DNA of 64,000 nucleotides from NCBI RefSeq assembly GCF_014207745.1, contig NZ_JACHJB010000001.1:744001-808000 (forward strand). The letters are read 5' to 3'. The notes under the pieces were generated by a model. The model was not told the DNA's origin. It did not search any database and worked only from the letters and a program-made list of their open reading frames with translations. This document shows positions 42,186 through 49,637 of the stretch, piece after piece (within the stretch, counting starts at the first letter, position 1; the number at the start of each line of letters is the position of its first letter). Origin of the DNA: Nonomuraea muscovyensis. GTDB lineage: Bacteria > Actinomycetota > Actinomycetes > Streptosporangiales > Streptosporangiaceae. The position numbers were made by a program, and so were the translations under genes.

Positions 42186-43034
42186 ATGACGACACTGCTC
42201 CAGCCAGGGCGAGTCTCGCCCGTGCGCAAGGTCCCGGCCCACATCGAGCGGCCGGAGTACGTCGGAAAGAAGCGCCCCAAGACCGGCGAGTCCGACGTCA
42301 AGACCCCGGAGACGATCGAGCGGATGCGCGTCGCCGGCAGGATCGCCGCCCAGGCCCTCGAAGAGGTCGGCAGGCACGTCCGGCCGGGCATCACCACCGA
42401 CGAGCTCGACCGGATCGGCCACGAGTTCCTCCTCGACCACAAGGCCTACCCGAGCACGCTCGGCTACAAGGGCTACCCCAAGTCGCTGTGCACCTCGATC
42501 AACGAGGTCATCTGCCACGGCATCCCCGACGACACCGTCCTGCGCGACGGCGACATCGTCAACGTCGACATCACCGCCTACATCGGCGGCGTGCACGGCG
42601 ACACCGACGCCACGTTCTGCGTGGGCGACGTCGACGAGGAGTCGCGGCTGCTGGTCGAGCGCACCCGCGAGGCGACGATGCGCGCCATCAAGGCGGTCGC
42701 GCCGGGCCGCCAGCTCAACGTGGTGGGCCGGGTCATCGAGGCCTACGCCAAGCGCTTCGGCTACGGGGTGGTGCGCGACTTCACCGGGCACGGCATCGGC
42801 ACGACGTTCCACTCGGGGCTGATGGTGCCGCACTACGACGACCCGTCGCTGCGGGTGGAGCTGGTGCCCGGCATGACGTTCACGATCGAGCCGATGCTGA
42901 CCCTCGGCACGATCGAGTACGAGATCTGGCCCGACAACTGGACGGCCGTCACCAAGGACCGCAAGCGCACGGCCCAGTTCGAGCACACGATCGTGGTGAC
43001 CGAGAACGGCAGCGAGATCCTCACCCTGCCGTGA
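42186..43034 (+). CDS. map: methionine aminopeptidase, type I
   Basis: 282 residues with an N-terminal extension of about 40 residues containing [23 protein letters not shown], as in longer actinobacterial MetAPs. The enzyme removes the initiator Met. The two Asp in [19 protein letters not shown], the His in [11 protein letters not shown], and the two Glu in FTIEPM and AQFEHTIVV are the metal ligands. Convergent with the HATPase gene, 3 nt apart. Confidence 0.94.
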   Translation: MTTLLQPGRVSPVRKVPAHIERPEYVGKKRPKTGESDVKTPETIERMRVAGRIAAQALEEVGRHVRPGITTDELDRIGHEFLLDHKAYPSTLGYKGYPKSLCTSINEVICHGIPDDTVLRDGDIVNVDITAYIGGVHGDTDATFCVGDVDEESRLLVERTREATMRAIKAVAPGRQLNVVGRVIEAYAKRFGYGVVRDFTGHGIGTTFHSGLMVPHYDDPSLRVELVPGMTFTIEPMLTLGTIEYEIWPDNWTAVTKDRKRTAQFEHTIVVTENGSEILTLP

Positions 43035-43037
43035 GCG

Positions 43038-43439
43038 TCACCTCTCCCGATCACCCCGTCTGGGCACCACCCCGGTCACGGTGGTGCCCTCACCGAGGAC
43101 GCTGTTGACCGACACGGTGCCGCCGACGGCGGCGAACGCGGCCCGCATCCGGTCGATGCCCGGCCCCGTCGGGCCCAGGTTGAATCCCTGTCCGTGGTCG
43201 CTCACCGTCATGCGCAACCCGCCGCGGCCGACGGTCACCGCGATCGACACGGTGCCGGCGCCGCTGTGCCGCTCGACGTTGGCCAGGGCGTCGTCCAGCA
43301 CGGCGAGCACCGCCCGGGCGATGGGCGCGGGCGCGTCGGAGGAGGGCAGCGCCCAGATCTCGACACGGATGCCGGTGCGCCCCGACCATTGGGCGAGCCT
43401 GCTCTCGAGTGTCTCGGCGAGGCTTCCCCCCTCGCGCAT
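43038..43439 (-). CDS. stand-alone HATPase-domain protein
   Basis: 133 residues covering only a histidine-kinase-like ATPase domain: N-box AVLDDALANVERHS, a G1-box DHGQGF and a G2-like GIDRMRAAFAAVGG. The phosphoacceptor His and sensor are missing. It may be an orphan C-terminus of a NarX-type kinase or a functional small ATPase such as an anti-sigma-like protein. ATG at 43439 has GGAGGAG about 7 nt upstream; an upstream TTG at 43457 is possible. Confidence 0.7.
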   Translation of the reverse strand: MREGGSLAETLESRLAQWSGRTGIRVEIWALPSSDAPAPIARAVLAVLDDALANVERHSGAGTVSIAVTVGRGGLRMTVSDHGQGFNLGPTGPGIDRMRAAFAAVGGTVSVNSVLGEGTTVTGVVPRRGDRER

Positions 43440-43646
43440 GCGGGTCTCCTCCGCCAACTGATCCCGCCTTCCCGGGCACCCCGGATCCCCGCCGCTCCCC
43501 AGCCGGCGCTCCCGCGAGCGCTGCGCGCAACCCCCCTCAGGTCATGCGCACACCACTGCGGGGGTGATGCCCTTCTCCCCTTGCGGCAAGGCTACCCGCC
43601 GGGTTCGAGCCATGCGGTGGGAAGACAGATTGCCGTGACCGAACGG

Positions 43647-45635
43647 CTACTCGGCCTGGTCGGCCTTGTCGGCGCGGTTGAGGCGGGCCAGGTAGGCGTT
43701 GTAGGAGTCGAGCTCGACGTCGCCGCCCGAGCCGCGGTCGGCCTTGCGGTCGGCGCGCCGGGCCGTGCGGTCCTCGTCCTGGTACCACTGCACGGCGATG
43801 GCCAGCAGCACCATCAGGGTCGGGATCTCGCCGAACCCCCACGCGATCGCCCCGCCGTTCTGCTGCTCCTCCAGCAGCGGCCCGCCCCAGGTGCGGCCGA
43901 GCTGGTCGTACCAGTCGGCCGCGATGACGGTGCCGGTCATCATGAGCGCGACGCCGAAGAAGGCGTGGAACGGCATGGTGACGAAGAGGACCAGCAGCTT
44001 GCCCACGTACGGCAGGCGGTGCGGCCCCGGGTCGACACCGATGATCACCCAGAAGAACAGCGAGCCGCTGATGAGGAAGTGCAGCGTCATCCAGATGTGG
44101 CCGAGGTGCTCCTGCATCGCGGAGGCGAACAGCGGCGTGAAGTACAGCGCGTACGTCGACGCGATGAAGATCGCGGTGGCGATGGCGGGATGGCCGGCGA
44201 TCCGGACGAACCTGCTGTGCAGGATGGTCGTCAGCCACTCGCGCGGCCCCCTGTCGCCGCGCCGGGCGGCGGGCTTCAGCGCCCGCAGCGCGAGCGTGAC
44301 CGGGCCGCCCAGCACCAGGAGGATCGGCACGATCATGGCCAGCGTCATGTGCTCGATCATGTGGACGTCGAACATGACCTTCGCGTAGCGGGCCAGGCCG
44401 CTCTGGGTGGCGAAGACGAGGATGACCACGCCGGCGAACCAGGAGGCGGTGCGGCCCCACGACCAGGAGTCGCCCCGGCGCCGGAGCCTGATCACCCCGG
44501 CCGCGTACAGGCCGCCCAGGAGAGCGGCGACCAGGGCGAAGAACAGGTCGAGCCACCACAGGGAGAAGATGTTGGCCAGCGAGATCGGCGGCGGCACCGG
44601 GTAGCCGAGCAGCTCGAAGGCGCGGTCGGCGGGCAGGCTGGAGGGCGGCGGCGGGGTGCGCGACAGCGCGACCGCCAGGCCGACGGTGGCGAGCATGAGC
44701 AGCGCCTCGCCGCCCGCCAGCCGGGTGAACGCGCCCGACCCGCCCTTGGCGAGCGCGCCGAGCGTGCGCTCCCGGTGCCACCACCCGGCGTAGCCGAGCA
44801 GCACGAACGCGATGACCTTGGCCACGATGAGGACGCCGTAGGCCGACGTCCACAGGTCGGACAGGGCGGTCAGCCGGGCCAGCACGCTGAACACCCCGGA
44901 GGCGCCCACGGCCACGTAGCACCACAGGGCGAACCGGGAGAAGCGGGCGGCGGCGAGGTCGAGCTGCGGCGCGCCGCGCACGGCGTGCAGCGCCAGCACG
45001 ACGAGCCCGCCGACCCACAGGGACAGCGAGACCACGTGCAGCGACAGGGCGGTGGTGGCCAGGCCGTGGTTGGGGGAGGAGGAGGCGTGGCCGGTGAGCG
45101 TGGGCGGTAGCAGCGTCGCCAGCGCGAACACCAGCAGCCCGAGCGCCGCGCCCGCCGTGATGGAGCCGCGCGCGAACAGCGCGATCGCCAGGCCGAACAG
45201 CACCACGAGCGTCAGCGCGACGCCCTGGCTGGTCTGGGTGGCGTAGCTGTTGAGGTAGGCGCCGTTGAGCAGCACCTCGCCGACCGGCATGGCGGCGGTC
45301 TCGGCCATGCCGAACACCAGCGTCGCGAACGCCGCGGCCGACCAGGCGAGGCCGGTCCACGAGGCGGCCCGGACGTAGCCGGTCGCGGCCTTGCCGAGCA
45401 CGCCCTTGTCGCCGGGCAGCAGGGTGGCGGCCATGAGCAGCAGGCCGACGGTGAGCACGCCGGCCACGTCCATGGTCAGCTGGGACAACGGCAGGCCCCA
45501 GCGGGTGACCGCGCCGGCGTCGGGCAGGCCGGGGATGATGCGGGGGAAGGCCGCGCCACCGGCGATCATGGCGATGACCAGACCGGCGATCGCCGCTCCG
45601 GCCGCGGCGAGCGCCAGACGCGCGGCCCTGGTCAC
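43647..45635 (-). CDS. CopD-CtaG fusion (copper handling/cytochrome oxidase assembly)
   Basis: 662 residues with about sixteen spans. The N-terminal half is CopD-like (SLHVVSLSLWVGGLVVLALH with His). The C-terminal half is a caa3-type CtaG domain with MFDVHMIEHMTLAMIVPILLVLGG, HFLISGSLFFWVIIG and MPFHAFFGVALM, whose His residues likely bind Cu. Such fusions are common in actinobacteria and move copper for oxidase assembly or detoxification. It overlaps copC by 4 nt. Confidence 0.9.
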   Translation of the reverse strand: MTRAARLALAAAGAAIAGLVIAMIAGGAAFPRIIPGLPDAGAVTRWGLPLSQLTMDVAGVLTVGLLLMAATLLPGDKGVLGKAATGYVRAASWTGLAWSAAAFATLVFGMAETAAMPVGEVLLNGAYLNSYATQTSQGVALTLVVLFGLAIALFARGSITAGAALGLLVFALATLLPPTLTGHASSSPNHGLATTALSLHVVSLSLWVGGLVVLALHAVRGAPQLDLAAARFSRFALWCYVAVGASGVFSVLARLTALSDLWTSAYGVLIVAKVIAFVLLGYAGWWHRERTLGALAKGGSGAFTRLAGGEALLMLATVGLAVALSRTPPPPSSLPADRAFELLGYPVPPPISLANIFSLWWLDLFFALVAALLGGLYAAGVIRLRRRGDSWSWGRTASWFAGVVILVFATQSGLARYAKVMFDVHMIEHMTLAMIVPILLVLGGPVTLALRALKPAARRGDRGPREWLTTILHSRFVRIAGHPAIATAIFIASTYALYFTPLFASAMQEHLGHIWMTLHFLISGSLFFWVIIGVDPGPHRLPYVGKLLVLFVTMPFHAFFGVALMMTGTVIAADWYDQLGRTWGGPLLEEQQNGGAIAWGFGEIPTLMVLLAIAVQWYQDEDRTARRADRKADRGSGGDVELDSYNAYLARLNRADKADQAE

Positions 45636-46234
45636 GTGCGCTTCTTCCGCATGCTGAGGACGAGGCCGATGCCGATGCCGGCCAGGGCTCCGACGACGAC
45701 GAGCAGCCAGACGGGGAAGGTCGCACCCGTGCTCCGCTCCTCCATCGCGGCCTCCGTCGGCGCGACCGCGCTGCCCTGCGCGGTCGGGGCCGAGGGCGCC
45801 GCAGTGGGCGCCGCGGTCGGGTCGGCGGCGGGGGCCGCGCCGTCGGCGACGGACGGGGTGGCCGACGGGGTGGCGCCCTTGACGGTGAACGGGATCTCAC
45901 CCTCGATCGGGTGTCCGTCGGAGGAGACGACCCGGTAGGCGATCGTGTACGCGCCGTCGGGCAGAGCGCCCTTGAGTTCCTGGGTCACCACGGACCCGTC
46001 GAGCTCCGGCTTGCCGAGATGGTGCTGCTCGTCCCCGGGGCCGCGCACGACGACGATCGGCATGCGGACCCGGGCGGTGAACTCCAGCGTCACCTTCTCC
46101 ACCTTCTTGACGGTGGAGTCCTTGGCCGGGTCGCTGCTCTTGAGCGCGTCGTGTGCGAGGGCCGGCCCGGCCGTGCCGAGCAGGAACAGGGCGGCGAGGA
46201 TCGCGGTGAGCGCCGCGAGAGGGGATCTCTTCAT
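45632..46234 (-). CDS. CopC-domain periplasmic-type copper-binding protein
   Basis: 200 residues. A signal peptide ends PALA, leaving an N-terminal His (HDALKSSDPAKDSTV), the first ligand of the CopC copper site. The second ligand is the His in VSSDGHPIEGEIPF. A Pro/Ala-rich linker and a C-terminal span (VWLLVVVGALAGIGIGLVL) anchor it to the membrane, and MRKKRT faces in. It probably passes Cu(II) to the CopD-CtaG fusion encoded next. Starts ATG 44 nt after the XRE-TPR gene's stop, so the three genes may be one transcript. Confidence 0.92.
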   Translation of the reverse strand: MKRSPLAALTAILAALFLLGTAGPALAHDALKSSDPAKDSTVKKVEKVTLEFTARVRMPIVVVRGPGDEQHHLGKPELDGSVVTQELKGALPDGAYTIAYRVVSSDGHPIEGEIPFTVKGATPSATPSVADGAAPAADPTAAPTAAPSAPTAQGSAVAPTEAAMEERSTGATFPVWLLVVVGALAGIGIGLVLSMRKKRT

Positions 46235-46278
46235 GACACCCCCAAGGCTACCCACGCCACCGCCCGGTCCCTCCCCCG

Positions 46279-47562
46279 CTACAGCCCCACGCAGGCGAGG
46301 GCGCGCTGGTAGGCCTCCGTGGCGCCGTCGGCGTCGCCGAGCTGCTCCATGGTCTCGGCCGCGGCGTACCAGGTGCCCGCCTCGCGGCGGGAGTCGGGCA
46401 GCGGCGTCAGCCAGTCGCGGACCGCGGCCAGCTCGCGCTCGGCGTCGTGCGGCCTGCTCAGCCCGGCGTAGGCGCGGCTCAGCAGCAGGTGGGCCTCGGC
46501 CTCCTGCGCCCGGGCCGTGCCCGGCAGCAGGTCCTGGGCGGCGCGGCCGTGGCCGACGGCCCGCTCGAAGTCGCCCGCCACCAGCTCGGCACGGGCCAGC
46601 TCCACCCGGGTGTTGGCCCTGTCGAGGGTGCTCGCGGACGTCTGCGCCAGCTCCTCCTCAGCCCGCAGCAGCAGGCCGCGCACCTCGTCGACGGCCTCGG
46701 GGCGGACGCGCAGCTTCAGGCTCGCGTACGCGACGCGGGTGCGGGCGAGGCCGCGGGGCTGGCCGTTCTCCGACTGGATGGCCAGGGCGCGCTCGGCGAA
46801 GGTCAGCGACTCCTCGCCGTGGCCGGTGCTCTCAGCGACGGCGGCGGCGTTCCAGCAGGCGGCGACGATCGCCCTGGGCGTGCCCAGCATGTCGGCCGCG
46901 TTGAGCAGCTCGGCCGCGAACTGCCGGGCGCGCAGCAGGTCGCCGCTGAGCAGGTAGGCGCCGAGGAGGGTCGCGCCCAGCTCGACCAGCCCGTCGGTCC
47001 AGGTGGGCCGCGCCGAGCCGCCGAGGATGGCCTCGCCGACCTTGATGGCGTCGCTGAGCCGGTCACTGAGCCGGTAGACGCGGCACAGGGCGATGGCGAG
47101 GTCGATCTGCCGGTCGGGGCCGAGGTCCTCGGCCTGCAGCCGGCGCAGCATGGAGATCGCCTCGCCGAGCTCTCCGCACGCCTCCATCGCCAGCGCCAGC
47201 CCGTACTGGGTGTCTTGACGTAGAGATGTCAAACCTGCCAGGTTATGGTTCGCCAGCAGTTCGGCGAAACGGGTGCGGGCCTCCTGGACCTCACCGTTCT
47301 CCAGGGCCATCCTCGCGTAGCCGAGCGACAGCTCGATGTCCTCCATCTGCTCGGCGGTCACGCCGTTGAGGAGGTAGGAGAGCGAGCAGTCCAGCTTCTG
47401 GGCCAGCAGTTCGAGAACGGCGGGGGTCGGAGTACGCTTGCCACTCTCGATCAAGGAGACGTAGCTGTCCGACAACTCCGGGTGTGCCAGCTGTGCCTGC
47501 GAAAGGCCCCGTTGCCGCCTTACCGTCTTGATGCGGAGTCCGATCAGGTCAGATGTGGTCAC
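46279..47562 (-). CDS. XRE-family regulator with TPR sensor domain
   Basis: 427 residues. Residues 1-65 form an XRE helix-turn-helix (GLRIKTVRRQRGLSQAQLAHPELSDSYVSLIESGKRTPTPAVLELLAQKL). The remaining ~360 residues are repeated helical pairs with TPR-like spacing (for example RTRFAELLANHNLAGLTSLRQDTQYGLALAMEACGELGEAI and later LLLSRAYAGLSRPHDAERELAAV). This architecture matches Firmicute RRNPP receptors that bind secreted peptides. GTG at 47562. Divergent, 58 nt away, is a small secreted-peptide gene, and downstream in the same direction are copC and copD-ctaG. The inducer is therefore probably the peptide or a copper-linked signal. Confidence 0.87.
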   Translation of the reverse strand: MTTSDLIGLRIKTVRRQRGLSQAQLAHPELSDSYVSLIESGKRTPTPAVLELLAQKLDCSLSYLLNGVTAEQMEDIELSLGYARMALENGEVQEARTRFAELLANHNLAGLTSLRQDTQYGLALAMEACGELGEAISMLRRLQAEDLGPDRQIDLAIALCRVYRLSDRLSDAIKVGEAILGGSARPTWTDGLVELGATLLGAYLLSGDLLRARQFAAELLNAADMLGTPRAIVAACWNAAAVAESTGHGEESLTFAERALAIQSENGQPRGLARTRVAYASLKLRVRPEAVDEVRGLLLRAEEELAQTSASTLDRANTRVELARAELVAGDFERAVGHGRAAQDLLPGTARAQEAEAHLLLSRAYAGLSRPHDAERELAAVRDWLTPLPDSRREAGTWYAAAETMEQLGDADGATEAYQRALACVGL

Positions 47563-47620
47563 AGCTCCCGCTCCCTGAGATGATGATGTCCGAGCAACCC
47601 ATAGGCGAGGGAGAACCCCC

Positions 47621-47770
47621 ATGCGCAGGCGCATCGCCCTGTCCCTACTTGCTGCCTTGCTGACGGCAAGTGTGACCGTCGCAGGCCATGCTACGGCGGC
47701 GGCAGCCGACTCGTCTCCATCCGGTTCAAGTGGAATCATGGCGACTTACGACATTCCTCTCTGCTGCTAG
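47621..47770 (+). CDS. small secreted peptide precursor, divergent from the XRE-TPR regulator
   Basis: 49 codons, ATG at 47621 and TAG at 47768-47770. GAGGGAG (47607-47613) sits 7 nt before the ATG, a strong ribosome binding site. The product has a Sec-type signal peptide: a basic n-region (MRRR), a hydrophobic core (IALSLLAALLTASVTVA) and Ala-rich c-region, with likely cleavage after Ala29. The mature part is about 20 residues, Ser/Gly-rich and then ending M-A-T-Y-D-I-P-L-C-C. The size and layout are those of pheromone precursors; the terminal Cys-Cys could be oxidised, modified or bind copper. Codon use is normal for the genome, except a run of TC-rich codons. No homologue is recognised. 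Confidence 0.72.
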   Translation: MRRRIALSLLAALLTASVTVAGHATAAAADSSPSGSSGIMATYDIPLCC

Positions 47771-47906
47771 CCGCACCACCGCCGGCCGTCTGACGAGCGC
47801 GGGCGTCCGCACGAACCTCCGGGCCGGTGCCACCGCCTCCGCACACCGGCGGCACCGGTGCCCGGCGTCGCGGCCCGTTCGGTGTCCCCGCTCTCCCTCG
47901 CCTGGC

Positions 47907-49544
47907 TCACCCGGCCCGCAACGCCAGGAAGAAGTCGACCCGGTCCGCCATGGACGACAGGTCGCGGCCGGTCAGCTCCTCGACCCGCCTGATCCGATAG
48001 CGCACCGTGTTGACGTGCACGTGCAGCAGCGCCGCGCAGGAGTTCCACGAGCCGGCGCAGTCGAGATACGTGCCCAGCGTCCGCACCAGGTCCGACTGGT
48101 GGCGCCGGTCGTAGTCGAGCAGCGGCGCGAGCAGCCGGTCGGCGAACGAGCGGCGCACGTCGCCCGGCACCGTGGCGAGCAGCAGCGCGTGCGTGTAGAT
48201 CTCGTCACTGGTGACCACGAGGTCCGCCCCACCGGCGTCGGCGCGGGCATCGGCCACCCGCCTGGCGTGGCCCGCCTCCTCGATGCCGCCCCTGAGCGCC
48301 GCCGCGCCGGTCAGCGCGCCGCTGAGCCCCACCCGCAGGCGGGCGTCCGGCAGCGCCGCCAGCGCGCCGGCTCCCCGCCGCAGTCGCTCCGCCAGGCCGC
48401 CGGCCGTCAGGCCGCGCAGCGGCACCAGCGCGATCGCGCCGTCGGCGCCGTCGGCGCCCGCCGCCACGACCTCGCCGTCCAGCAGTTCCTCCAGCGCCTG
48501 CCCTCCGAGCGTCGCCGGATCCGGCCCGCGCGTGACGTCCGGCCTCGGCCCGGTCACCCTCTCCCCCGCGCTTCTTACCGCGTTCACGGCCACCTGGCTC
48601 TTCCCCGCGTTTGTCACCGCGTTGACCGCCGGGTTCGCCCTCGCGCTTCTCGCCGCGTCGGCCACCGGGCTCGCCACCGCGCTGACCACCGCGTACGGCT
48701 CGGTGGCGTCGATGCCGCAGGTGCGCAGGCGGGCGTTCAGCTCGGCCGGGTCGGTGTCCGCGAGCGCGGCCGCGACGAGTTCGCCGGCCAGCCGCCGCTC
48801 CACCCGGCGCCCCTCCTCCATGCGGCTGCGTTCGAGCGTCACGCAGGCGGCCAGCTCGTAGCCGAGGTCGGCCCGGCCCATCAGGTCACCGTCGCAGGCC
48901 AGCACCCAGCCCGCGGCGCGGTGACCGCGGCCGACGCCGAAGAGCGTGTGCCGCCCGGCGCGGCAGGGCAGCCGGGGGGCGGTCAGGTAGGCGCGGGCCA
49001 GCCGCGCCGGATCGTCGGCGGCGCCCACGATCACCCGGCCGGTGGCCGACAGCACCGCGCCCGTGACGCCGAGCTCGGCGGCGGTCGTCGCGAACAGCTC
49101 CGGCAGGCCGCCGCCCTCGGCGACGGCGGCGACGAGGCGGCGGTGCCGGCCGAGCGCGTCGCGGACGTCGCCCGGCAGGTGTCCCGACGGGCGGCGCCCG
49201 GCCAGGTCGGCGAGGGTGCGGAAGGACACCTCGGTGGGCACCTCCAGCAGCGTCAGCCCGGCGCTCTCGCAGGCGGCCACCAGGTCGCCGGGGACGTGAC
49301 CGAGCCAGGCCTGGCCGGCGCCGAGGGCGGACACCCCGGCCGCGGCGAGCGCGCCGACGAACCCGGCCGAGTCGGCGGGCCCGTGCCGCCACAGCAGCCC
49401 GGTCAGCACCAGCTCGCCACCCGACAGGTAGCGTCCGGGATCGGGCAGGTCGGTGATGTGGACGGTGTCGAACTCCCCGCGGGGGTCGCCGGTGAGGAGC
49501 CGCAGACCCAGCTCCTCGATGGCCAGCAGGTCACTGATGCGCAC
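47907..49544 (-). CDS. PucR-family regulator
   Basis: About 545 residues. N-terminal PucR domain (RISDLLAIEELGLRLLTGDPRGEFDTVHITDLPDPGRYLSGGELVLT) and a C-terminal HTH_30 helix-turn-helix (LLHVHVNTVRYRIRRVEELTGRDL). The middle carries an insertion of Ala/Val/Asn repeats (about 300-345). The GTG at 49544 has no Shine-Dalgarno but a TATATT -10 element ends 7 nt before it, so it is probably leaderless; a GTG at 49592 is the alternative. Divergent from the xanthine dehydrogenase subunit and likely controls purine catabolism. Confidence 0.88.
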   Translation of the reverse strand: MRISDLLAIEELGLRLLTGDPRGEFDTVHITDLPDPGRYLSGGELVLTGLLWRHGPADSAGFVGALAAAGVSALGAGQAWLGHVPGDLVAACESAGLTLLEVPTEVSFRTLADLAGRRPSGHLPGDVRDALGRHRRLVAAVAEGGGLPELFATTAAELGVTGAVLSATGRVIVGAADDPARLARAYLTAPRLPCRAGRHTLFGVGRGHRAAGWVLACDGDLMGRADLGYELAACVTLERSRMEEGRRVERRLAGELVAAALADTDPAELNARLRTCGIDATEPYAVVSAVASPVADAARSARANPAVNAVTNAGKSQVAVNAVRSAGERVTGPRPDVTRGPDPATLGGQALEELLDGEVVAAGADGADGAIALVPLRGLTAGGLAERLRRGAGALAALPDARLRVGLSGALTGAAALRGGIEEAGHARRVADARADAGGADLVVTSDEIYTHALLLATVPGDVRRSFADRLLAPLLDYDRRHQSDLVRTLGTYLDCAGSWNSCAALLHVHVNTVRYRIRRVEELTGRDLSSMADRVDFFLALRAG

Positions 49545-49637
49545 TTGGAGGAATATACAAGTTCGCAGGTCGAGTGCGGACGGTGATTTCACTTCTCACG
49601 CATAGGAGGGCCCGGGCGGCGGTGCTCTACTCGAAGG

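Noticed and set aside
43561-43620. A GGGTTCGAGCC-like string resembling a tRNA T-loop
   Set aside because: The flanking bases do not pair into a T stem, and no acceptor or anticodon arm can be found within 80 nt on either strand.
47563-47620. A CTGAGATGATG...GAGGGAG arrangement that recalls a thiamine-pyrophosphate riboswitch
   Set aside because: The rest of the TPP consensus (paired stems and the GAACCTGA segment) is missing, the gap is only 58 nt, and the GAGGGAG is better explained as the ribosome binding site of the small-peptide gene.
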